Assembly (NCBI GenBank): GCA_019428905.1
Contig: JAHYJN010000001.1
Span: 1-64,000, forward strand
Direction of reading: 5' to 3'
Origin: Candidatus Brevefilum sp.
GTDB lineage: Bacteria; Chloroflexota; Anaerolineae; Anaerolineales; Anaerolineaceae
DNA: 64,000 bases
Shown here: positions 15,489-23,199 of the stretch, piece by piece
How positions within the stretch are numbered: position 1 is the first letter of the stretch
Layout: the number at the start of each line of letters is the position of its first letter
Program-made: the position numbers and the translations under genes
Notes under the pieces: generated by a model
What the model saw: the letters and a program-made list of their open reading frames with translations, nothing else
Told to the model about the DNA's origin: nothing
The model's database searches: none

Positions 15489-17738
15489 TCAGTACGACAG
15501 CAAGGACTTTTGCTGAGCAAGTTGAGGATTCTTTAAACGTTCAGCCAAGTTTGAGAAGCGCTTTGCAACCTTGTTGTTGCTAATAGCTATACGAAGCGCC
15601 TTTGAATTGCCTACCAAGACGCACCGTTGCGCAGCTCGGGTAATCGCTGTATATAGCAGGTTGCGCTGAAGCATTACATAATGCTGCGTGAGCACTGGCA
15701 TCACGATGGCTGGGAACTCTGAGCCCTGGGATTTATGCACTGAAACCGCGTAAGCAAGGACGAGTTCATCCGTTTCATTGAAATCGTAAACCACTTGTCG
15801 TGATCCATCCATCAGGACAGACAGGTTTTGCTCAATTGGGTCAATATTAACGATAAACCCAATGTCTCCATTAAACACATCTTTGTCGTAATTGTTCCGG
15901 ATTTGCATCACCTTATCCCCTACTCGAAAGAGTGTGCCAAACAGCCTGTGCTCGGATTTTTTGGGATCAGGTGGATTAAGATTGGCTTGTAAGCAGACAT
16001 TAAGGGCATCAACACCGGCAGCACCTCGGTACAGGGGTGCTAAGACCTGGATATCTCGCACGGGGTCCAAACCAAAGTTCTCTGGAATGCGCGTGGTGAC
16101 CAGGTCAACGATCCACTTAGCCGCGCTTTCAGCATCTTCAGCTGGAAATAAAAAGAAATCGCCATCAGGAGCTTTTGAGAAGCGGGGCATCTGACCGTGA
16201 TTGATCATATGTGCGTTCGTTACGATTTGAGAATCATATGATTGCCGAAAAATGGTTTTTAACCGAGCAACCGGTACAATGTCACTTTCGATGATGTCCC
16301 GCAGGACATCCCCTGCGCCAACCGATGGCAGTTGATCGACATCACCGACAAATAACACCTGTGTTCCTGGACGTAGTGCGCGTAAGAGATGATAAGTAAG
16401 CAGCAGGTCAAGCATGGAGGCTTCGTCGACGATAAGGAAATCAACCTTCAAAGGGTGGTTTTCGTGGTATTGAAAACCCCCATCTGGTGAAAATCCCAGC
16501 AAGCGGTGGATGGTGCTGGCTGGACGTCCGGTGGCTTCTGAGAGGCGTTTGGCTGCCCTCCCGGTGGGCGAAGCCAAGGCATAAGCTAAGCTTTTTACTT
16601 CTAGAATTTCAATCAACGCCTTCAGACAGGTTGTTTTGCCCGTACCCGGTCCGCCGGTTAAGATGCTGACAGGATGGGTGACTGCAATTCTGAGCGCTGC
16701 TTTCTGCTCTTCTGATAAGTCACTTGATTCAAATCCCAAAGATTGTTGCCATGCTCGAACTGGGTGCGACAGCAATCCCTGCAACCTGGCAGCCACCCCT
16801 TTTTCGCTGTGATAAAAAGGCGTCAGGTAAACCATAGGCTCGCCATACCCGGGTGTGTTTTCTGCGATTTGATAAGCAGCACCGTCAGCTTGGGTTGAAG
16901 AAGAGGTAAACGCCTCTGTGCGGATGCGATCTATGGCAGCCAACCGAACAAAACTATTACGGACCAGATCCGCATCAACTTCTAATAGCGCCTCTGCGCG
17001 CTCAGCGAGCTGGTTCTGAGGAGAATAAACATGTCCCTCATTGACCATCTCGTTGATGGCAAAAACGACACCAGCTTCGATGCGCGCTGGGTGATCTTGG
17101 GGCAAACCCAGGTTTTGGGCGATGCGATCAGCCGTTTTAAACCCCACCCCATAAATATCCTGTTCGAGCTGGTAAGGATTTTCTTTTACGACGGTTAACG
17201 CGTTATCACCATAGGCTTTATAGATTTTAACGGCCAGGTTTGTGCTGACGTGATGGTCGTGCAGAAAAAGCATGATCTCTTTGACCGATTTCTGCTCCTC
17301 CCAAGCGGTGATGATTTTGTCTGTGCGATCTACGCCAATCCCTGGAACCTCCCTCAAGCGTTGAGGATCGTGTTCGATGATTTCCATGGTCGCGCTTTTA
17401 AAATGTCTGACAATTCGCTTTGCCAATTGCGGGCCGATACCTTTGATCAACCCGGACCCTAAGTAACGCTCAATGCCGCCTTCGGTGACAGGCAGCAGCT
17501 TCTCACACACATTAGCTTTAAATTGCAGACCATGCTTTGGATGCGTTGCATAATCCCCCCCAAGTTGAAGGTGTTCTCCAGGTGATAGCTCAGGAAAGTT
17601 TCCAATGACGGTTAACAAACCTTCAAGATTCAAACCAACGACGTTTTGACCCCTATCCGGCCGCAAACGGAGGACAGTGTAACCATTTTCCTGGTTGTAG
17701 TAAGTTATGCGTTCAACAGACCCAGAGATCATCGTCAT
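15489..17738 (-). CDS. recD2: RecD2-type DNA helicase (RecD/TraA family)
   Basis: 749 residues from the ATG at 17738, matching the usual RecD2 length of about 720-750. The N-terminal OB-like region (MISGSVERITYYNQENGYTVLRL) and helix-hairpin-helix motifs (LIKGIGPQLAKRI, VPGIGVDRTDKI, IYGVGFKTADRI) precede the helicase core, which has Walker A GGPGTGKTT, Walker B VDEASM and a C-terminal UvrD-like YAVSVHKSQGSEF motif. RecD2 is a 5'-3' helicase working without RecBC in repair. The open frame continues to 17924, but that extension would cross the glnA promoter and lacks family similarity. Confidence 0.93.
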   Translation of the reverse strand: MTMISGSVERITYYNQENGYTVLRLRPDRGQNVVGLNLEGLLTVIGNFPELSPGEHLQLGGDYATHPKHGLQFKANVCEKLLPVTEGGIERYLGSGLIKGIGPQLAKRIVRHFKSATMEIIEHDPQRLREVPGIGVDRTDKIITAWEEQKSVKEIMLFLHDHHVSTNLAVKIYKAYGDNALTVVKENPYQLEQDIYGVGFKTADRIAQNLGLPQDHPARIEAGVVFAINEMVNEGHVYSPQNQLAERAEALLEVDADLVRNSFVRLAAIDRIRTEAFTSSSTQADGAAYQIAENTPGYGEPMVYLTPFYHSEKGVAARLQGLLSHPVRAWQQSLGFESSDLSEEQKAALRIAVTHPVSILTGGPGTGKTTCLKALIEILEVKSLAYALASPTGRAAKRLSEATGRPASTIHRLLGFSPDGGFQYHENHPLKVDFLIVDEASMLDLLLTYHLLRALRPGTQVLFVGDVDQLPSVGAGDVLRDIIESDIVPVARLKTIFRQSYDSQIVTNAHMINHGQMPRFSKAPDGDFFLFPAEDAESAAKWIVDLVTTRIPENFGLDPVRDIQVLAPLYRGAAGVDALNVCLQANLNPPDPKKSEHRLFGTLFRVGDKVMQIRNNYDKDVFNGDIGFIVNIDPIEQNLSVLMDGSRQVVYDFNETDELVLAYAVSVHKSQGSEFPAIVMPVLTQHYVMLQRNLLYTAITRAAQRCVLVGNSKALRIAISNNKVAKRFSNLAERLKNPQLAQQKSLLSY

Positions 17739-17914
17739 GTCCAAAGTATACTGGAATTTCCGGAAAAAATTTTCGCAACGCCAAATAAACACTTTAATGA
17801 AACAAGCGAATAAATCAGATGTAAACCTATGCGAAATGGCTTCTGTTTCCTGTCTTCCTCGGTAAATTCCTGGGTGATTGCAGTCTCTTTTAAGGATTGT
17901 GGGAGAGTTCATAG

Positions 17915-17920
17915 TATAAT
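17915..17920 (+). promoter_or_regulatory. -10 box candidate for glutamine synthetase
   Basis: A perfect TATAAT lies 56 bp before the glnA ATG in the divergent recD2-glnA gap. No convincing -35 hexamer sits 16-18 bp upstream, which suggests an activator-assisted promoter or chance. An AGGGAAGGG ribosome-site region follows close to the start codon. Confidence 0.45.
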
Positions 17921-17976
17921 CCACTTAGTGATCAAACCCATATCTAATCAGGATCTCAGGGAAGGGATAACCAGGA

Positions 17977-19395
17977 ATGTTCAAGCAGTTTTCTCAGGTC
18001 CAAGACTTTCTCAACGATAAGCACATTCAGGATGTAGATTTAAAATTTTGCGACCTGTGGGGGCGCTGGCATCATGTCACCATCCCAAACCAGGCATTCA
18101 CCGAGGAAATTCTCAGCGAGGGCGTCGGATTTGACGGCTCGAGCGTCGGCTTTAAAAGCGTTCACTCTGGTGATATGGTATTAATTCCTGATTTGGGGAC
18201 AGGGTTTGTCGATCCGTTTTGGGCAAAACCTACCTTAAGCTTTATCTGCAACACCTACGAAGCAGATACGAAAGAACGCTTTTCCGGTGATCCACGCCAG
18301 ATCCTCCACAATGCGGAAGGCTATTTGGCTAAAAGCGGTATTGCCGATCAAAGCATTTGGGGACCAGAATTCGAATTTTATGTCTTTGATCACCTGAGTT
18401 TTACCAACGACATCAATACGGCAGCATACCGGGTTGATTCGTCTGAAGCAAGCTGGCGCGGTGGTGACCATGAACTCCGCTACACCATCCCACTGCATGG
18501 CGGCTACCATGCGATTCCCCCTAATGACCAGCTTTACAACCTGCGCAGCGAGATATCACAGGGGGTAAACGACGCCGGAATCCCAGTCAAATATCATCAT
18601 CACGAAGTCGGTGGCCCCGGGCAGTGCGAGATCGAGACCCCATTGCTGCCCATTCAACAAGCTGGCGATGCGGTAATGATCATCAAATATTTCACCAAAA
18701 TGACTGCGATCAAACATGGTCAAATTGCAACTTTTCTACCCAAACCCCTGTATGGTGAAGCAGGAAATGGGATGCACTTTCATCAACAGCTGCTCTCAAA
18801 CGGTAAAAACGCATTCTATGACCCACAAGGGGCACACAGCTTATCCCAAATTGCACTTCAGTACATCGGCGGCTTATTGCGCCATGCACCAGCCTTATTA
18901 GCCTTTACCAATCCAAGCACCAATTCCTACCGCCGGTTAGTTCCAGGCTTTGAAGCGCCAATTAATGCCTTCTTTTCTGTCGGGAACCGCAGTGCTGCCA
19001 TTCGCATTCCCAAATACGCTACCCACCCACGCGAAGTGCGCTTCGAGTTCCGCCCTCCAGATGCGACCTGCAATCCATACCTGGCGATGGCAGCCATGCT
19101 GCTAGCGGGGATTGATGGCATCGAACAGGGCATTGACCCCACCGCGGCCGGGTTTGGGCCAATCAATGAAGACATCTTTTCATGGAGTCCGAAGAAAAGA
19201 GAGAAAATAAAGAGCTTGCCCACATCCTTAGGTGATGCTTTGCGATCTTTGGAAAAGGATCACGAGTTCCTGACCAAAAATGGGGTCGTGCCTGAAAGTT
19301 TGATCGAGCAGTGGTTAGCTGTTAAGTCACAAGAGGAGCGAGCCGTACGGTCACGCCCGCACCCATACGAAATTCAACTTTATTTTGATCTTTAG
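17977..19395 (+). CDS. glnA: Glutamine synthetase, type I
   Basis: 472 residues, the normal length of GS-I. It joins ammonia to glutamate with ATP in the cytoplasm as a dodecamer. Motifs are VGFDGSS near the N-terminus, the glutamate-binding/metal region GPEFEFYVFD, the ATP site FLPKPLYGEAGNGMHFHQ, NRSAAIRIP, and a C-terminal RPHPYEIQLYFDL. At the position of the adenylylation tyrosine (KNLYDLP in E. coli) the sequence reads EDIFSWSP, so the modifiable Tyr is replaced by Phe and control by adenylylation is not expected. It is monocistronic, with a hairpin terminator 25 bp after the stop. Confidence 0.96.
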   Translation: MFKQFSQVQDFLNDKHIQDVDLKFCDLWGRWHHVTIPNQAFTEEILSEGVGFDGSSVGFKSVHSGDMVLIPDLGTGFVDPFWAKPTLSFICNTYEADTKERFSGDPRQILHNAEGYLAKSGIADQSIWGPEFEFYVFDHLSFTNDINTAAYRVDSSEASWRGGDHELRYTIPLHGGYHAIPPNDQLYNLRSEISQGVNDAGIPVKYHHHEVGGPGQCEIETPLLPIQQAGDAVMIIKYFTKMTAIKHGQIATFLPKPLYGEAGNGMHFHQQLLSNGKNAFYDPQGAHSLSQIALQYIGGLLRHAPALLAFTNPSTNSYRRLVPGFEAPINAFFSVGNRSAAIRIPKYATHPREVRFEFRPPDATCNPYLAMAAMLLAGIDGIEQGIDPTAAGFGPINEDIFSWSPKKREKIKSLPTSLGDALRSLEKDHEFLTKNGVVPESLIEQWLAVKSQEERAVRSRPHPYEIQLYFDL

Positions 19396-19419
19396 TTACT
19401 ACTCAGAGTTTGAGGGCAT

Positions 19420-19469
19420 AGTGGGGAGTGATGTGCTAGTTTTGCTGGCGCACCACTCCCCTCACTTTT
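19420..19469 (+). terminator. Terminator after glnA
   Basis: AGTGGGGAGTGATGTGC pairs with the later GCGCACCACTCCCCTCACT arm with one bulge, followed by TTTTC. It lies 25 bp after the glnA stop. Confidence 0.75.
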
Positions 19470-19557
19470 CATTAGCATGTCTAACCGAGCAGTTACGATC
19501 TTCAATAAATAAATCAATAATCTTATGGTTTTTTTCGAATTTTCTTTTTGATTTTGC

Positions 19558-19605
19558 TTGACATTTTACAGTTACGCAACTATCATATTGATTGTTATCT
19601 ATATG
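19558..19605 (+). promoter_or_regulatory. arsR promoter with possible ArsR operator
   Basis: TTGACA (19558-19563), a 17-bp spacer and TATCAT (19581-19586) give a near-consensus promoter 44 bp before arsR. An AT-rich imperfect dyad overlaps the -10 and start region, CATAT (19584-19588) facing ATATG (19601-19605), where an ArsR-family repressor would be expected to bind. The promoter is clear; the operator is tentative. Confidence 0.7.
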
Positions 19606-19630
19606 AATGGGTAAGATTTAGGAAATCACA

Positions 19631-19948
19631 ATGCCTGAGAGTCAGACAATCAGTTCCATTGAATTTGCAAAGGCAATAGCAGACGAAACCCGTCAAAAGA
19701 TCATGACACTATGCTGCTGCAAAAAGGTTAGTGTCAATGATATTGCGGGACAGTTAGATGTCTCCCAGCCCACGGTATCCCACCACCTAAAGATACTCAG
19801 GGAAGCGGGACTGGTTAAATCAGAGCGACATGGAAAACAGGTGTTTTACAGCCTCAATCAAGACCGACTTGCAAAAGCATGCTGTAAAGTTTCTCAGGAT
19901 TTCGCACCAAATTTACCAATCAGACTCGTGATTGATGAATCTGGTTAA
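19631..19948 (+). CDS. arsR: ArsR/SmtB-family metalloregulator (probably arsenite-responsive)
   Basis: 105-residue winged-helix repressor. The recognition region VSVNDIAGQLDVSQPTVSHHLKILREAGLV is typical of the family. The alpha-3 metal motif position, ELCVCDL in classic ArsR, reads TLCCCKK with Cys28, Cys29 and Cys30, and a second pair CC (84-85) sits near the C-terminus. A thiol-rich As(III) site is therefore plausible. It is followed 51 bp later by arsM, so it probably represses both genes until arsenite binds. The cysteine pattern is unusual and could favour another thiophilic metal. Confidence 0.92.
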   Translation: MPESQTISSIEFAKAIADETRQKIMTLCCCKKVSVNDIAGQLDVSQPTVSHHLKILREAGLVKSERHGKQVFYSLNQDRLAKACCKVSQDFAPNLPIRLVIDESG

Positions 19949-19964
19949 TTTTTTTGAATCATCG

Positions 19965-19982
19965 TATAGAAGTTTGTCTATA
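19965..19982 (+). promoter_or_regulatory. Inverted repeat between arsR and arsM
   Basis: A perfect TATAGA (19965-19970), six-base spacer, TCTATA (19977-19982) lies 17 bp before arsM. A related TATCTATA-like element occurs just downstream of the arsR promoter. It is a candidate second ArsR operator or a small mRNA hairpin. Confidence 0.5.
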
Positions 19983-19999
19983 TAAAGAAATGAGGAAAA

Positions 20000-20857
20000 A
20001 TGCAAAATACACAAGACCCCAAAATTATCCGTGAATCTGTTAAGGAATATTATGGTGGAATTGCATTCACAGCAAATCCTTCATCTTCATCTGGATGTAA
20101 TTGTTCCACAAACAACAATTCATGCTGCCAATCAGACGCTGCGCTAACGATAACAATAGGAGCTAACAATTACGAATCTAAGGATAGTAAACAACTCCAT
20201 CCTGAAGTTACAGGCTTGTCCCTGGGATGCGGTGACCCGGTGACCCTGGCATCTCTGAAACCTGGTCAAACCGTGCTGGATCTTGGTTCCGGTGGTGGCA
20301 TGGACTGTTTCTTAGCTGCAGCGAGAGTCGGAATTACGGGTAAAGTGATTGGCATAGATATGACAACAGAAATGATCACCAAAGCACGGTTAAATAAATC
20401 GCGTTTGGATATTGTTAATGTTGAGTTTTGCCAGGGTGAAATCGAGCACCTTCCCCTTGTTAATAACAGCATTGATGTGATCATTTCAAACTGTGTCATT
20501 AATCTAAGTTCCAACAAACCCACCGTTTTTCACGAAGCTTTTCGCGTTCTAAGCCCCGGAGGACTGTTAGCTGTGAGTGACATCGTTATCACAGGCATCC
20601 TTCCAGAAAACATCAAGCGTGACATTGACGCGTGGTCAAGTTGTTTAGCAGGAGCTCTTGAAGTTAGTGAACTTCACATGCTCCTAAAAACAGAAGGATT
20701 TGTTGAGATTGCGATCACACGAATTGGCGCTAATATAAATCCAGAAGGCTCATTGATTGATCACAAAGGCTTTGAAACGATTCCATTTCCTGAGATTTCA
20801 AGTTCCTATCAGATTTTTAGTGCCAAAATTACCGCTTTGAAACCTTATACTGCATAG
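20000..20857 (+). CDS. arsM: Arsenite S-adenosylmethionine methyltransferase ArsM
   Basis: 285 residues. ArsM methylates As(III) to volatile or less bound methylarsenicals using SAM. The N-terminal cysteine cluster GCNCS...SCC (33-43) is followed by LSLGCGDP, SAM motif LDLGSGGGMD (94-102) and GID, then SNCVINLS with Cys165 and SSCLAGAL with Cys215. These last two align with the As-binding cysteines of characterised ArsM. The start has a GAGG ribosome site. It is cotranscribed with arsR or expressed from the gap between them. No arsenite efflux gene is nearby, so methylation seems to be the local arsenic response. Confidence 0.94.
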   Translation: MQNTQDPKIIRESVKEYYGGIAFTANPSSSSGCNCSTNNNSCCQSDAALTITIGANNYESKDSKQLHPEVTGLSLGCGDPVTLASLKPGQTVLDLGSGGGMDCFLAAARVGITGKVIGIDMTTEMITKARLNKSRLDIVNVEFCQGEIEHLPLVNNSIDVIISNCVINLSSNKPTVFHEAFRVLSPGGLLAVSDIVITGILPENIKRDIDAWSSCLAGALEVSELHMLLKTEGFVEIAITRIGANINPEGSLIDHKGFETIPFPEISSSYQIFSAKITALKPYTA

Positions 20858-20892
20858 CAGGCTTTTTTTATAAATTGAACAAAAAACTATAT

Positions 20893-20930
20893 AAAAAGGG
20901 CCATTCCCGAAGTGAATAGCCCTTTTTAGG
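20893..20930. terminator. Bidirectional terminator between arsM and the heliorhodopsin gene
   Basis: Arms AAAAAGGGCCATTC and GAATAGCCCTTTTT form a stem with one mismatch and end in T-runs on both strands, placed between convergent genes. Confidence 0.88.
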
Positions 20931-20950
20931 ATTCAATTTTTTCTTGAAGA

Positions 20951-21739
20951 TTATACTGGCGCTAATGTACCCGCGAAAATCATCCAGGCTAATGCAGTTT
21001 TTGCCAGCAAACTGAGGACAATGTAAAATTTTTCGCCAAAGAGGTAATCTTTCCAGGCGCCAACCTTTTTGTACTGCAATACCATGTTTACGGCAAAAAT
21101 ATTGAAGAACACAAAGATGGTGGGGATGATGGCATAGACAAATCCTGGAGGATTGGCATCCGTAGAATTGACTGCACTCAGGAAGTAGATCATGATCACG
21201 ACCCAGGGGACAATCCCAGCGATGCTGCCAAAGATGAATGAAAGCCAGTTGGTCTTTTCTGTGTACTGATTGTGGTATTCCATCATGATGCCGAACAAGT
21301 TCATGGTGGCATTCACTGAAAAGATGAGGATAATGGCGCCCAGATCCCAGATTCCAACCAGCATTCCGATCAACACAATCATCAAAGATGAGCTGAGCGC
21401 ATACTCATAAAAACGGCCAGGGTTCATGCCCTGCTTGAGGTTACGCACATACCATTTATAACCAAAACTCGCTAAACTGAAATGGGCAACTGCAGAAATC
21501 AATAAGAATACGGCCACAGCCGGGCCGAAGGGTAACTCGTACAGTAATTTTGGATCCGGTTTTAATGAAAAGGTGTTGATGTCGAAGGTCAAGAAATTGG
21601 TGAAGATTGGGTAAGTGGTGGCATTACTGACGAGGATCATCACCACACCTTGAATCAGGTGCAAAAAGCCCATCACCAGGTTGAAGACCCTTAAGCCCTT
21701 GAGCTTCTTTTCTTGAATTTGTTCAGGTTTTTTAGCCAT
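20951..21739 (-). CDS. Heliorhodopsin (retinal-binding seven-helix photoreceptor)
   Basis: 262 residues, seven hydrophobic helices, no transport-rhodopsin motif. It matches recalled heliorhodopsin 48C12 closely: helix 1 GFLHLIQG (His27), helix 2 AVAHFSL (His86), helix 3 RFYEYALSSSLMIVLI with counterion Glu112, NATMNLFG, SIAGIVPWVV, PGFVYAII, and helix 7 YIVLSLLAKTALAWMIFAGTL with the Schiff-base Lys247. Heliorhodopsins sit N-inside in the membrane and sense light rather than pump. The ATG is preceded by AAGGAG. It is a single gene flanked by a terminator and a 259-bp gap; no retinal-forming gene occurs in this window. Confidence 0.96.
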   Translation of the reverse strand: MAKKPEQIQEKKLKGLRVFNLVMGFLHLIQGVVMILVSNATTYPIFTNFLTFDINTFSLKPDPKLLYELPFGPAVAVFLLISAVAHFSLASFGYKWYVRNLKQGMNPGRFYEYALSSSLMIVLIGMLVGIWDLGAIILIFSVNATMNLFGIMMEYHNQYTEKTNWLSFIFGSIAGIVPWVVIMIYFLSAVNSTDANPPGFVYAIIPTIFVFFNIFAVNMVLQYKKVGAWKDYLFGEKFYIVLSLLAKTALAWMIFAGTLAPV

Positions 21740-21798
21740 AATATCTCCTTAATTAGAATGATTTGATTTATTTACAATCCATAGTTTACCTCGATTAG

Positions 21799-21816
21799 AA
21801 TGGATTTTCATCCATT
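21799..21816 (-). promoter_or_regulatory. Inverted repeat upstream of heliorhodopsin
   Basis: AATGGAT (21799-21805) and ATCCATT (21810-21816) form a perfect 7-bp inverted repeat with a 4-base gap, about 60 bp before the heliorhodopsin start. The element ATTAGAATG also appears twice in this gap (about 21752 and 21794). It could be an operator or a leader hairpin. No consensus promoter is evident in 21740-21998. Confidence 0.4.
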
Positions 21817-21998
21817 GTATAACCTTCCATCATTTTAGATCTGAACCGTTAATTAAATTGGGCTTTTTTCCGGTTCTTTATCAGATTAGAAACAAATATT
21901 TTTAGGTACAATTGCGAATGAGGAAATAAACGGAGCAAAACGCGTCAAATCAATAAAAACCAGCTCGAAAGCAAAAATAGTCGAAACCCAAATCACTT

Positions 21999-23147
21999 AT
22001 GCCTGCACCTCAACTTAATTCCTATCAATTGATCTTGTTCGACATGGACGGGGTGTTGTTACAGCCCCGAGGCTATCACACGGCCTTGCAGACATCGGTC
22101 AAACGCATCGGACAAGCCTTAGGGGTACCGCAAACTGAGCTTACGGACAACCAAATTGCCCGGTTTGAGGCGCTAAACATCACCAACGAATGGGATTCGG
22201 TCGCCATTTGTGCCGCATTAATCCTGATCCACGTTTGGCAGGTTGACCCAAGTCCGCGTTTGGATGGGATGTCGCCCTGTCCACGCGTAATTTCCGATAA
22301 GAAGCCAAATTTTGACAATTTTCTGATGCATTTACCAGACGGTGGCGATATTCCCGGTGTGACGACGTACACTTTTTTATTGGAACAAAATCCCTGGCTG
22401 AATAACGATCAACGGGCTCATTTATGGAGGATTTTGAGCCACTGCCGTGATATTTATCAATCCCTAACCCTACCCGCCCATCAGGAAACCGTGTTGGGGA
22501 GTGAAAATTTTACTGAGCATTATCATTTACCACCCCGATTTGATACACACAGCTATTTGTCACAGTATGACCGTGCGATTATGACGGATCAGCAGCTTCT
22601 ATTATTGCGAGAGTGGCTTGAGCATCCAAATCACAAAGCCGGGATCATGACCAACCGACCGAGCCGCTCACCTGACGGCTATCTGAGCTCACCAGAAGCC
22701 GAGTTGGGGACAGCGTTAATCGGTTTAGATGACCTACCCTATGTTGGATCCGGTGTATTAGCCTGGTTTGCAGTTAACCATTGTCAATTACCGGACCACT
22801 CACTACTCAAACCCAACCCAGTCCATGCGCTGGCGCTCTTACAACGTTGTCTCGGCCAGCCCCTCACAACTTCAATAGAATGTGCAGTTTCATTGTGGCA
22901 GGGCCAGACTGATGTGCACAATTGGCAATGGTTAAATAACGCAAAAATCGTCGCTTTTGAAGACTCTGTTAAAGGCTTGCAATCTGTAAAAGGGGCTTGT
23001 AGGTTGCTTGAAGCGTTAGGTATTGTTGTTAGCTGTAAGCTGGTTGGCGTCGGTAAAAACCCAATCAAGCTGGCAGCCCTTGACACCATTTCCCATAACA
23101 CCATCGAATCCGTCAACCAAGTCAACTGGATTGAACTATTTTCATGA
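21999..23147 (+). CDS. HAD-superfamily hydrolase-like protein, unusual length
   Basis: 382 residues. HAD motif I is LFDMDGVLL (about 12-20) and the late motif is KIVAFEDSVKGLQSVKGA (about 323), similar to phosphoglycolate-phosphatase-like proteins. Between them is a cap or insert of about 180 residues without clear family features; MTNRPSR may correspond to motif II. Ordinary HAD phosphatases have 210-260 residues. The substrate is unknown. It is transcribed ahead of the S10 peptidase gene with a 52-bp gap. No strong ribosome site is visible before the ATG at 21999. Confidence 0.78.
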   Translation: MPAPQLNSYQLILFDMDGVLLQPRGYHTALQTSVKRIGQALGVPQTELTDNQIARFEALNITNEWDSVAICAALILIHVWQVDPSPRLDGMSPCPRVISDKKPNFDNFLMHLPDGGDIPGVTTYTFLLEQNPWLNNDQRAHLWRILSHCRDIYQSLTLPAHQETVLGSENFTEHYHLPPRFDTHSYLSQYDRAIMTDQQLLLLREWLEHPNHKAGIMTNRPSRSPDGYLSSPEAELGTALIGLDDLPYVGSGVLAWFAVNHCQLPDHSLLKPNPVHALALLQRCLGQPLTTSIECAVSLWQGQTDVHNWQWLNNAKIVAFEDSVKGLQSVKGACRLLEALGIVVSCKLVGVGKNPIKLAALDTISHNTIESVNQVNWIELFS

Positions 23148-23199
23148 TATGATGATTGCGTAAGGATACACATCAAAATTTTACTAAAAGAGGTAACCC

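Noticed and set aside
17739-17924. 62-residue N-terminal extension of RecD2
   Set aside because: It would overlap the glnA -10 box, and RecD2 family similarity starts at MISGSVERI.
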